Translations under genes and position numbers: made by a program
Notes under the pieces: generated by a model
Seen by the model: the letters and a program-made list of their open reading frames with translations, nothing else
The model's database searches: none
What the model was told of the DNA's origin: nothing
Assembly: GCA_029641185.1 (NCBI GenBank)
Contig: JAPWGK010000017.1
Coordinates: 1,116,001 to 1,180,000 of the forward strand
Direction of reading: 5' to 3'
Origin: Pseudofabraea citricarpa
Lineage: Eukaryota; Ascomycota; Leotiomycetes; Helotiales; Dermateaceae
Length of the DNA: 64,000 nucleotides
Shown here: positions 24,449 to 35,197 of the stretch, piece after piece
Position numbering within the stretch: the first letter of the stretch is position 1
How the letters are laid out: the number at the start of each line of letters is the position of its first letter

Positions 24449-25880
24449 ATGCACGTACTTATTGTTGGAGCTGGCCTTGGTGGGCTCACTCTTGCTCAGA
24501 GCCTCCGCAAACAGGGTATATCCTATGAGGTGTTTGAGCGCGACGCTGATAAAGATGCCCGCTCTCAAGGTTGGGCCATTGCTTTACACAGGTATGGCGT
24601 AGAAGAGAGTTAAAGGCGGTGTTAAGTGATATTGACAAGGTGACTAGCATTATCGACCGCCTGGTTGCATCCTTTCCAGATGATATGCCTGACTTGCGCG
24701 AAGCGACGAACCATCTAGCGCCACTGACTCTCCCGGCTCAAATCGCTATGTTTTATCCTGAAAGAAAGGACCGCCTCGGATTTCAAGTAAGGAAAAACCT
24801 ACCAATGTTTTAATATCAAAGAAAAAGTATACATTGCTCACCTCGCTTCGGGGACAGGATTCTTCGGAGACACCTCTTATCCGCGCAGAGCGCTATCGCC
24901 TCCGGGAATACCTGTCAACAAATATCAATATACAGTGGGGGAAGCGTGTCTCACGCATTGAAGACGATGATGAGGGCGTCACAGCTTACTTTGAAGATGG
25001 CACTAGCGCTACGGGGGATCTACTTGTTGGTGCAGATGGGATTAAGAGTGTCGGTGAGTTGTCGATTGTGGCTTTCGAACTGTTTGATAGTTAGGGACGG
25101 TACGTTTGCTAACAGGAAGAAGTGAGAGCACATTTGCTCAAACGACCCGCCGACGACCTTCTCAAGGTCGTTCCGCTCGCTGCCGTTGTAGGCGAGCTGA
25201 CCGTATCAGGGGAAGCCTTCAAGCGACAACTCGCTCTCGGCCACAGCGCGTACACGCTCATCAACCCCAGCCTTGGTTTCATCACCTTCGTCGGAATGCA
25301 TTACGTTCTGCCAGATCAAGACTCCGGCCGTTACTACTGGATGATAATGCGACCCGATGCCACAGTAGGTGATCCAGACCACTGGCTGCAGAAGGCTACG
25401 CAGCAGGAGAAATATGACTATGTGGCGAAGACGGTCCTCAAGCTACCGCCTAAGTTTCGAGAGATCTTCGACATGACGCCAATCGAGGGCATCCGCAAGA
25501 TTCCGCACGTTTGGCGTGATCTGGAACTTGAAAGCGTGCCTGCAAGCCGTGTTGTCATTATCGGCGATGCTGCTCATGCAATGACTCCTTTCAGAGGCGA
25601 GGGCGGATATCATACTTTCATCGATGCGATGAACCTTGCCGAAACACTGGTACGGCTGGAAACCTCTCTTCCCTTTCCTATGAGGACTCATGATACTACT
25701 ACTGTTAAGGCTGCTATCTCTGGGTTTAATGCCGAAATGCTAGAAAGAGGCTTGGACTCAGTCAGATTTTCGAGGGCTTCGTATGAAGAGGCTAAGAAGA
25801 TAGCTAAAGACAGGCAACCATTTGCTCTGCCTTTGAAGCCTCTGCATGATGCAAAAATTGTATTGGAAGTAAAGTCTTGA
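24449..25880 (+). CDS. FAD-dependent aromatic-type monooxygenase, apparent frameshift
   Basis: Exons run 24449-24786 (with a frame break inside), 24858-25053 and 25120-25880. The start at 24449 places the Rossmann motif VLIVGAGLGGLTLAQ at the N-terminus. The middle has the GD-type motif LLVGADG, and the C-terminal part has the second FAD motif VIIGDAAHAMTPFRGEGG. At about 24605-24612 the frame changes between ALHRYGVEE and LKAVLSDID, with no room for an intron; one missing T in a short T run would explain it. Either a consensus error or a young loss-of-function mutation fits. The family uses NAD(P)H and O2 to hydroxylate or epoxidise. It is divergently paired with the dioxygenase, so it is probably a tailoring enzyme. 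Confidence 0.85.
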
Positions 25881-26470
25881 TTTTGAATCGACATAGAAGA
25901 CTATTTATGCAATGCAATGAAGAAAACAATCTGCCTACTATTAACGAAATGATGTCTACATCCAAAGCTAGTTTTATTGTTAAGGATGCTGGGAGTAAAT
26001 TATGTCGTGCTCATGAATAGTAACAAGACTCTTATGGCTCCAAACATTTTGAGCGCACGTATACTCTTTTGGGAATAGAAGTAAAGACGAAGTTTTGCGG
26101 ACTCGCGGTTCTAAAGAGACTTGGAACTGTTGCTTGTTCTATCTCCAAAACATCTGCAGGAGTAGAGTAACGTAAGAATCTTGTCAAGAGGGAGTGAAAA
26201 ATAAAATGGATAGTGGGGAGACAAATAGTAAAACTCGCTACAGAGAGAAGCATGCCATACCTACTTATCACAAGACTCTCGTACATAGGTGATCAGCACT
26301 ATCCTCCTAGTACTATTCACTTTTGTACTACTTTATGATTACTGAGTTAGCTAATAGCGGGTCAAGCTGAAGATAGTCTCAATAATTTCATTGTAATCAG
26401 GCTGCCGCCAAAAGTTCTGGCTCCAAAGGCTGTATTTGCCATAGCAAAAAGTGATCTTTGTGTTCTCCAT
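25881..26470. other. Intergenic, between convergent genes
   Basis: This 590-base stretch between the 3' ends of the FAD monooxygenase and the enoyl reductase holds no supported gene or clear repeat. Confidence 0.5.
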
Positions 26471-27691
26471 TTACAAAACCGAGTAAACTAACTTGTAACC
26501 AGAGGGTGGCTGACTACGGATTATATCAACGCCACGAATTACACCTTCCCAGCCCCCAGGCATTGATTTCACAGGATGTGTGTCAATCAAGGCACGATCC
26601 AGGAGAGCCTGAACGGCGAGAAAAGCTTGCGTGGCGAAAGCACGATCTTGGGGTTTCGCTTCTCGACCATAAACACCATCCAGGGCAATTTTATTGCCAA
26701 AGATAGACGTGGCCAAAAACCACGAGGGCTCAATAGTTGAGCCACGAACTTTGACTACTGACTCACGGAAGGGCTCGAGCGTAACATAGCGGCCCCCAGC
26801 ACGACCGATAGAACCGTAGCAAAGCTGTGTGGTATCTGCTTCTGCAACACAATCAAAAGCATAGGCCAATTGATTGCCCGTATATGTGCGGATATCAGCC
26901 GCACAAGTTGGGCTGTGGTAGTCGAAGACTTTTTCTGCGCCAAAACGGAGGCATAGTTCGGACTTTGAAGGGGAACACGTTGCAATTGGACGAAGACCAG
27001 CCCTGGAAGTTGGAAGGTTATCGTCAGCAAGCGATACTTGTGATATAAATATATGATAACTAAGTACTCACATCTTTAGAAGTTGTATGGCACGCGTCCC
27101 TGTGGCTGTGCTACCACCTGCCACCAGAACAAACTCCCTCTCATCCTCGTCGACTTTGACACCACCTGCACTAAGCTGTTCAAGAGTTACTGGCACCTGC
27201 AACTCGCTGAAAATACCAAAAGTAGCAGTTGCAACCGCAAGTCCCAAGGTAGCAGCCTCTTCGAAGCCCATATTGTCGGGAATTTTCAACAATGTGTGGA
27301 CCGTTGCGCCTATATACTCGGCAAAGGCACCCACTTCCGGCTGCAACTTATTCATACCGTGGACAAGACCTGCAACACGATCGCCAACTGCAAAACGTCC
27401 TTCGGCAAGTGCTTTCGATCCAAGCGCGACAACGGTTCCCGAAAAGTCTGTGCCGTGAACGGCCCCTGGAGCTGGGCTGTAATCAAGAAACTTGGCATCG
27501 GAAGGGTTGATAGCCACCGCAACTATCTTCACAATTGCAATGTCAGGCGCCAGCGAGGGCATCGGTACATTTTGCTGGATAGCTAGCTTCCCAGGACCTT
27601 GCGCAGAGATAACTTTTCGATGCTTGGGCAACGACATTATCGCGTCCGCTGACGGCATTGCGTTGTTTTGGTTTTGAAATAACGAGACCAC
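26471..27691 (-). CDS. Trans-acting enoyl reductase (medium-chain dehydrogenase, LovC/TenC type)
   Basis: Two exons (to 27072, then 27002-26471) give 383 residues from the ATG at 27691, or 372 from the ATG at 27658; the second start suits the family better. The GroES-like half shows INPSDAKFLDY, GTDFSGTVV and VGDRVAGLVHG without the zinc-binding cysteines of alcohol dehydrogenases. The NADPH-binding half has VLVAGGSTATGTRAIQLLK. This matches the stand-alone enoyl reductases that serve PKS-NRPS and lovastatin-type synthases lacking a working ER. The PKS-NRPS here lacks a recognisable ER, so the pairing is functionally coherent. Two shared-motif copies lie about 210 bases upstream. Confidence 0.93.
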
Positions 27692-28528
27692 CTCGCAATG
27701 CCTTTTATTACTAAATATAGGTACAAGAATTATGTGCCGACAGATGTAGTAAGTCGACTTGGGCTACCTCTTTCTGTCTTTGCCGTATAACTTATATTAT
27801 AGCCAATCGAGAAAAAGGCAATGGACAAATCATAACACGTCGGCCATGTATTACATAAGGAATATCACCGAAGAGCGCCGAAAGTGTTATAATGTCCGTA
27901 TCACTCCTAGCACCCGAAATGAAGAGGTCGATTCCTTCGAGTCGCGACGTCATAGGACTGCGGACAAGGCAGACATGAATATTCGCTAATTTCCTTCTTG
28001 GATACTTTAGCCGTGTATTCTACGTTCATTTACAGCCAATTCGCAAAAAGGTTCCAATTTTCTTGTAATCAAGTGACGAGCCTAACCATAACTGGGAAGG
28101 AGGCAGCTCACAAAAGAACGGCCGAGTGATTAGCTAATTCAGAGAGGATCAGCCCTATCAAGAATTCAAATAAGAGTGTCCATTTGCGTACATAACGGAG
28201 ATATAGTGCTTTAGCAAAGCTCAAATTTCTATTCTAACAAGACTCTCTGCTCTAGTGAACCGCAAATTGTGAAGGAATGAATGTATAAGCTTCGAACGGT
28301 AAACCTCAATCTCACTCCGGAATAAACGCCTCCCGATATTTCAGTTTTCAATCTTCTCGGTCTTAAGCTTTTCCAATCTTTGCAAACGCCTCTACATTGC
28401 TTATTATAAATAGACATCAATATTACACAGCAAATTGTGACTGCAAAGAGCACTTCACTTCCCTCATCCCATGGCCAGAAATAGTCTTAACCGCTCACAT
28501 TCGTAGTCGCAACAAATTTCGTCAGGAT
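27692..28528. promoter_or_regulatory. Enoyl reductase promoter region
   Basis: CACCGAAG at 27866-27873 and CGCCGAAAG at 27876-27884 (CTTCGGTG and CTTTCGGCG on the gene's strand) lie 10 bases apart. No gene is supported in the remainder, which ends at the 3' end of the regulator gene. Confidence 0.5.
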
Positions 28529-30220
28529 TTAGATGTACAACATTTGCTGCAGATGCGCAAGTCTTTGCTGCACCTCAACGTTAAGACGTCGCATCTCCTC
28601 CCCGGTAGCAGCATCTGGATAAAGCTGGAGGCCCTGGTTAGAAGCCAGGTGCTCTTGCCATGGTGATACGACCGGAGAGCTCTGAGCAGACAAGTACATA
28701 CCAATAGCTTGATGTTGGCGGACGGTGAGATAGGAGCAGAGTTGCACGACTGATACGAGACAAATATCACCCAGCACTGTCGTGCGCGCGTGATCAATCC
28801 GATGGGCATCCTGTTCGAGTGTCTGGAGGACCGATACGTATATATTCAAGAGCATTGTATGACAGGCTATCGAGAGATGGCGAATCACGTTATTCAACGG
28901 GTGATTTTGAGGGAATGAGTATGATAATGATCCAGACCCTGTGTTCAGTGTAAATTGGGTGGATTCGATTGAGTCCACTGGCGAGGGCGTGGAATTTATT
29001 GAGTTGGAAAGGTTTGGGGTATTGGTGCCTCCAGTGTTGCCTTGGATGTGGCGTAGTATTTCTAATAGATGTTGCGACGCGGAAAAGAGATGATACAGCA
29101 CATTGTCGCTTATTTTCGTCTCAGGCGGAGGAGGAGCGTCTTGATATTGGGTAGGAAATAACACATTCCTGTTAGAGGAACCATGTATAAGCCATGCAGC
29201 GACCGACTCGATGGTGGCGTCATCAATAAGTGGTTTTTGATGGCCTTGATTGTGGTCGTTGGATAGATATGTCGAAAATGACTGGCGCAATTGAGAAAGG
29301 CGTATACTTAACTGGGAGAGCTGGGCAATGAGAACGTCGGGATCCTTGGTATTGATGTTGCCACCATGCTCATTTCCTTTGCTTCTATTGTAGTTACTTC
29401 GTTCCTCGAAATTAATAGCTTCAATGCCCTGGGCGCAGCCTTTTTCATGTAGACGATCCGAAACCGAAGCTGGGACAGTCTTGTTATATTCAGCACCAGC
29501 ATCATTATTGCTACACGAGCCACCCAGAAGAGCTGGAAATGCAGCGAGACAGGCCGTCTTGTCAGAGTAAGAGCCAGAAGTCAGTGAAGGATCCATAGTT
29601 ATGGGCCAGTGGAACGTCGGTTGGCTTGAGACTATATCACTCCAGTTGCCCGGTACTTCGGGATCCAGATCATCCCACGTCAAACCATCGAAGCATGGCC
29701 ATGGTTCGGTTAAGACATCCGGAGGCGTGTCGCTGACTTTTTGGGAAAGGATAGAATCATCACTCATAATATGATATTTTGAGTGTAAAGTCGCGTCTGC
29801 ATTAGCGTTGACATCGGCATGGCTTTCCGCAGATTCAGTTTGTGAGCCATCAGCCGTGGCAGCATTTATTGCGGGTGCGAAAGCCGCAGTTGACAGACGA
29901 CTATTTGAAGAGGTCGTATTCTCCGCGGCACCCTCCGCAATATTTCCAGTCCCAGTCCCACTCCCAGTAGATTTTTCTGTCAGGTGATACACACTAGGGC
30001 GACCCTTTGGTAAACAGAAGCTGTAAACGCATTGCACGCGTTTCGCAAAGCATCTACTGCATGCTCCTGCATTGGTATTCGTACTGGTCCGGATACAGCG
30101 CAGCTTCTGACTGTGGCAACGGTCACAAGACTGGCGCATTGGTGTCTCCCTTGCCATTTCACTGCGATGATTTGAAGGCAGCATCTGATCAGTAGTAGCC
30201 AATGGAAATTGAACTTCCAA
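28529..30220 (-). CDS. Zn2Cys6 transcription factor, AflR-like, probable cluster regulator
   Basis: A single exon of 563 residues. The binuclear zinc cluster starts near residue 30: SCDRCHSQKLRC, then CSRC and CVY, giving the six cysteines with AflR-like spacing. A low-complexity Ser/Thr/Asn linker follows, then a C-terminal region with CHTMLLNIYVSVLQTLEQD and VVQLCSYLTVRQHQAIG that resembles the aflatoxin-regulator (AflR) domain. Such nuclear proteins bind CGG-type sites and switch on their own cluster. It lies at the edge of the cluster beside the enoyl reductase, so it is the best candidate to bind the recurrent CTTYCGG motif (inference). Confidence 0.9.
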   Translation of the reverse strand: MEVQFPLATTDQMLPSNHRSEMARETPMRQSCDRCHSQKLRCIRTSTNTNAGACSRCFAKRVQCVYSFCLPKGRPSVYHLTEKSTGSGTGTGNIAEGAAENTTSSNSRLSTAAFAPAINAATADGSQTESAESHADVNANADATLHSKYHIMSDDSILSQKVSDTPPDVLTEPWPCFDGLTWDDLDPEVPGNWSDIVSSQPTFHWPITMDPSLTSGSYSDKTACLAAFPALLGGSCSNNDAGAEYNKTVPASVSDRLHEKGCAQGIEAINFEERSNYNRSKGNEHGGNINTKDPDVLIAQLSQLSIRLSQLRQSFSTYLSNDHNQGHQKPLIDDATIESVAAWLIHGSSNRNVLFPTQYQDAPPPPETKISDNVLYHLFSASQHLLEILRHIQGNTGGTNTPNLSNSINSTPSPVDSIESTQFTLNTGSGSLSYSFPQNHPLNNVIRHLSIACHTMLLNIYVSVLQTLEQDAHRIDHARTTVLGDICLVSVVQLCSYLTVRQHQAIGMYLSAQSSPVVSPWQEHLASNQGLQLYPDAATGEEMRRLNVEVQQRLAHLQQMLYI

Positions 30221-31093
30221 GAAGGGGCTTAGAGGGCTAACCTCTATAAAAATATCATATCGAAGGTAATTTAATTTATCAAAAGCCTGCCCCCGCGATC
30301 TACTAGACTCTACGTACGGTACTGTGCCTCATATAAGGGGCTTCCACTATACCTGATATAAGCTTCAACACTACGGACTCACGGAGTTACCAGCTGAAAA
30401 TAATATAACAAGAGTCTCACTCGGCCCACGATGCTAATTACATTGCATATATTGAAACCTGACATTACAGGTTACTTATATTGGGGTCTGACAGCACATA
30501 TCAAAATCTGACAATACATGTCTTGGTATCCGTGGGTAAGTGTCTTATAATCTGTTTTTTTATAACTTAATTATTTTATATAGATTCTCAATAATCAAAC
30601 TGTGAGCTTAAAACAACTCAAATAATTGAAGATTTTATGAACGGAATTTATAATGCAATAAATAATGTAAATACGAAGGTTGTTATTTGGACAATTTTAA
30701 ACGTTTTAGTGTAAAACAGAGGTGTAGCTGACATGCACGGCTATGTCGCTTATCATGTACGTTACCGTTTCTAGCTTCTGTAGATAGGCTTGGTCGGTGG
30801 TTTCTCCATGGCGTGGTTGGACGGTCGGCTATTTTTGTTCTGTAGTTGAAGATACCAATAGTATATCTAAGCCGACGGGGTTACATTCCTCCGCTCGCCA
30901 ATGGCAAGGCTTAGAGCCTTATGTTGTTTATATTAGCTACATACTCACCCGATAGCGTCTCTCTTTTGTAGCATATCATATTCGACAGTCTAAGGCACGA
31001 TCACAAGACTGCTACCACCTGAGGATTCGAAAGTATGCGTATCCCCCAAACAGCGGCAAGGACAATGTACTGATACTTACATAGCGTGACAAT
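30221..31093. promoter_or_regulatory. Divergent promoter region separating the two gene clusters
   Basis: This 873-base stretch lies between the AflR-like gene (-) and the Gfo/Idh/MocA gene (+). A strongly AT-rich part covers about 30540-30720. TCGGTGGTTTCT at about 30794 partly matches the shared motif. No gene is seen. Confidence 0.4.
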
Positions 31094-32454
31094 ATGGCCT
31101 CCACAGTTTCCCGTCTTATGACCGGGTTCAATCCTTCCACCGTTGAGAAAAACAAAGACGCTCTCAAATTTGGCATCTTAGGAGCCTCGGCATCTGCGTG
31201 AGTTTCCTGAGATATACTCTACCCACTTTTTGTAGTACAGAGTTGACGATGGATAGGCCGTTAGCCTTGGTCACTCCTGCTAAATCGCATCCAGACATAA
31301 TTGTCCAGGTCGTTGCTGCTCGAGATCGCAAAAGGGCCGAGATATACGCTAAGAAACATGGTATCCCTGAAGTCAGGGACTCCTATCAAGGTCATTGCTA
31401 CGTCCGAGTCTCACTATAAGAAACGAACTGACTCAACTGGGCGAAGTCAGCCGTCCTCGATGACCCCAGTATCGATGCTATATTGATCCCATTGCCTAAC
31501 AGTTTGCATTTTGAGTGGGCTGCTAAAGCCATCCGCGCCGGCAAGCATGTGTTGATCGAAAAGCCATCCGTGGCCAACTTGACCGAGGCCGAGATCCTTT
31601 TCAACATGCCAGAGATTTCTCAGCCCAACGGTCCGATTCTGCTTGAAGCTTTCCATAATCGCTTCCACCCTGCCTGGGCGATGTTCATGTCTTATGTTAA
31701 CCCACCCGACGTAGCTCACGTTGATACGGTTTCGATGATTCCGTGGTGGATGTTCAACAAAGATGCCATCCACTTCAATTTTAACCTAGCTGGCGGCACT
31801 ATTATGTCCATGGGGACATATGGTTTTGCTGCACTGCGTTTAGCATTTGGCGGGATGCCCGAAGAGTGTATAAAGTGTGATACACACTCATATACTGACG
31901 GAGTCCACAACGGTATTGACTTGGATTATGAGACGACGTTCAGGTTCCCGAACGGTGGAACTGGAACAGCCAAGAGTACGCTGAATGGTCCCACCTTTTG
32001 GACGCCCTCGCACGTGACAGTCACAACCAAGAAAGTCTCTGTCCCTGACACGATGCTCCCCAGGCACCATGAGAAGCTACGGACTCGCGAGGTGACGCTG
32101 AATGGTATGATCCACCCTTTCGTCTGGCACAGACTGGATCTCAAGGAAGAGTTTGAAATTCGCAGCAAGGAGGATGGCATAGTGATAAAGAAGTGGACGG
32201 AAAAGTCATCGCGTACAGCGTACAATTTCAAAGACGCTGGCGGGGAAAATGCAAATATACCCGGTGAAACCTGGTGGATGGGATATCGTTATATGATGGA
32301 AGAGTTTGTGAATCGAATCAAGGGTCGCGAGACGCGCTATTGGGTTCCTCCAGATGACTCGATTAATTGCATGAAGATGATTGACATGGCCTATATAAAG
32401 AGTGGATTAGGACCAAGACCTACAAGTACCTTCACGAAAGAATTCCAGCAGTAG
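31094..32454 (+). CDS. Gfo/Idh/MocA-family NAD(P)-dependent sugar oxidoreductase
   Basis: Three exons (31094-31197, 31257-31390, 31451-32454) give 413 residues. The N-terminal Rossmann motif is FGILGASASA, interrupted by intron 1. It is followed by the family hallmark HVLIEKPS, whose Lys is a conserved catalytic residue, and IDAILIPLPNSLH just before it. The C-terminal GFO_IDH_MocA_C half includes FNLAGGTIMSMGTYG. Relatives oxidise sugars or dihydrodiols (for example D-xylose dehydrogenase-like enzymes); the substrate here cannot be read from sequence. With a sugar-type permease and glycoside hydrolases next to it, oxidation of a released monosaccharide is likely. Confidence 0.9.
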
Positions 32455-33072
32455 TAGGTGTATCAGGAATGCAGCCGATATCCTCTGTTACTTGATTAAA
32501 TTTCCTGGTCAAGACACTTGAGAAGTAGAGCAGCAAATCAAACAGATGGTTAATTATTGTGGCCTTATGCTTGATTGGTTGATTAATTGATTTTCTCACA
32601 CAAGAATTTAGTGATTTGATACAATTGCTCCACTCATTCGACTCAATTCATTTTGGAGAATTAAAATCCTCTTTTCGATAAAAGTTGTATTTGAAGCCTT
32701 TTTTTTTTTTTTTTTCAAGCAATGACTATCCCAACATTTTTGCATTAGAATATAAGATAAGCCTTATACTGATTGACTCCTAAGTGATTCACTTTTGTCC
32801 TCGTGTTGGTTAGCGATGTACTTGGCTGTTAGTAATGCCAGAATACTTGCTAGCTAATCTTCTACCTGAGTTCGCTTCGCAGCCTCGGGGCGATATGGCC
32901 CGCTGCCCGTTGCCAACTTACCCCACGACAGCAGAGAACGAAGATGACCAGGCTAATTGCCCCGGAACCCGTTTCCCCAGACCCCACAATCCAACCGAAT
33001 CTTATTAGCTATATATGCAACTAACTTTCCTGTTTTCCTGTTGCTGGACAAGTACCTTCGTGATATTCACCA
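32455..33072. other. Intergenic with a poly-T run
   Basis: It includes T17 at 32699-32715 and the promoter of the downstream permease. No gene is supported. Confidence 0.5.
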
Positions 33073-34903
33073 TGAAGAACTCTCACTCAGTCCCTCCCGT
33101 TGTGCCTTCGGGTGAAGCACAGCAGCCTGTCGTAACAGAGGCACCAATACCAACTTCTTCGGCAGCTGGTCCAGAGCCTATCAGATCATATGGCAGCGCG
33201 TGGAAGTATATGTTTGATTGGTATCCCAAGCACTATTCTGCGTTGGAGAAAAAAACAGTCAGACGACTCGACTATTTCTTGATACCATTTTGTGGTTTGA
33301 TGTGTAAGGTGCTAAAATCTTATTTTGAAAACTTACTAACTGTGCTTTAGTTTTCCTTAAATGGTTGGATCAAGCAAACATCAACAATGCATACGTATCT
33401 GGTATGAAGGAAGATCTCAACTTGAATGGAAATCAGTAAGGAACCTTACACCCTTTTGAAAACTACGCTAAGCGAAAAGGTACTCTCTTTTTGGCACTTT
33501 TTATAATGTTGGATATCTGGTTACTCAAGTTCCATCCCTCCTCCTACTTTCGCGACCTAAGATTGCTCGATATTATCTTCCAACTTCAGAGCTATTCTGG
33601 TCAATCCTAACTTTCAGTCAATCACGATTGAATAGCGCGTCGACTATCTATGGCACGAGGTTTTTGCTGGGGGTCTTAGAAACTCCTGCAGCCTCTGGCT
33701 CGCTCTATGTTTTATCATCTTGGTACCGACCGGAAGAGCTTTTCAAAAGAGCTGGAATATGGTATATTTGCAATAATATTGGTGTCATGATTGGTGGTTA
33801 CCTCCAAGCAGCTGCATATACGAATCTTAATGGAGTTGCGGGTATGGCTGGATGGAGATGGCTGTTTATTATTGATGGTTGCATAAGTCTTCCTATTGCC
33901 ATACTTGGGTTCTTCATATTCCCAGGTGTTCCAGCCAGTGGTAAACCTTGGTGGTTATCCAACGACATGTATGCCATCGCGAAGAGAAGGATGGAAGATG
34001 CTGGGGTTGAGGATAGCGTGAAATTCAGTAAAAAAATAGTGATAGCCATGTTAAGAAGAGTTTTCACGCGCTGGCATTTTTACATTGCCGTCCTTACTTA
34101 TACTTTGTAAGACATCCCCTCACTTGGATCACCTCAGCTAACGAAGATAGCTTTCTCTCTTCTGGTTATCCAAATGGTCAGATGGGTCTCTGGTTGAAAT
34201 CAGAGGCAGCAAAAGGTGCTGGGTGGACAATTCCACAGATAAATACCATTCCGACTGGTGTTTCTGCTGTCTCTGTTGTTTTTACAATTGTTTTGACGTC
34301 ACTTTGCATGTTATATCCAATTGCTCTCATCATAAGTATCAATCAGGGGATCTTATTGTTTGCATGTATCTGCCTTCTTGTATGGGAAATACCTATTGGA
34401 TTGAAATGTAAGTTCTTGATGTTCAACACAGTCAAATACTAACTTCCCAAGTTACATGTTTCTACTTATTCGGGTTCACGGCACCAGTCACACCAATTTT
34501 GATTCCTTGGGTCAATGTCATCATGAAGGACGATTCTCAAGCTCGAGCTTTTACAACCGGAGCGATGGTACAAGTATTCTTCTATTTCGTGGGATATATA
34601 CTAAAGCTGCACAGTTGACTTTCGGCTGGGCCATCAATGCATTCTTCCCAATTCTCGTCTTTCCTGTTCTTGAAGGTAATATCATCGGTCAGCTGAGAAT
34701 ACACAGGCTAACAGTTAGTAGCTCCAAGATGGAAAAAGGGTTATGCTACTACTACGGTTTTTATCTTCATGGTCTGGTTTCTTTTCATGCTTGGGCTGTA
34801 TCTTGAGAAAAGAGATGCTAAGCGAGCTGCTCAAGATCAAGAAATCAGTAGGGATGCGACAAAGTTGGATCAAGAAGAAGTACACGTGGAGGAAAAGGTA
34901 TGA
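33073..34903 (+). CDS. MFS permease, anion:cation symporter / allantoate-permease (Dal5) type
   Basis: At least seven exons. The start at 33073 gives a soluble N-terminus, then [14 protein letters not shown] and [15 protein letters not shown], the standard opening of this family. Further hallmarks are [17 protein letters not shown] and [16 protein letters not shown] near the end, where several introns fall. The C-terminal tail is acidic and basic ([12 protein letters not shown]). Family members are 12-helix plasma-membrane proton symporters for small organic anions, amides or vitamins. Beside a GH88 hydrolase it may import uronate-bearing sugars (inference). Splice sites were placed by eye, so the exact exon borders in 34100-34740 carry some doubt. 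Confidence 0.87.
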
Positions 34904-35197
34904 TAAGATATAAATATATCGTATTATAATGATTTTAAGTAATTCAATACGATTACCTGCAAGGGTCGCCAGGTGTTGCATTTCTTGATTAATTTCACTA
35001 ACGACGCATATCTATTGAAGACTATGTCAAAATGAACATGGATACTTTTGTTCCCTTAAGAATGCCTACTAACACAAGAATTTTGTGATGATTTTAAATC
35101 ATAGCTCACTTGAGATTCTGAAAACAATTTGCATTACATTTAATACTGGCTCCGGCACAGCTGAGTCGTGAAAAAACAAACCTCTGTGTATTTATAA

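Noticed and set aside
33073..34903. Frameshifts in the Dal5-type permease
   Set aside because: Each change of frame has splice-site signals, and removing the introns restores the expected family segments, so no disruption is needed.
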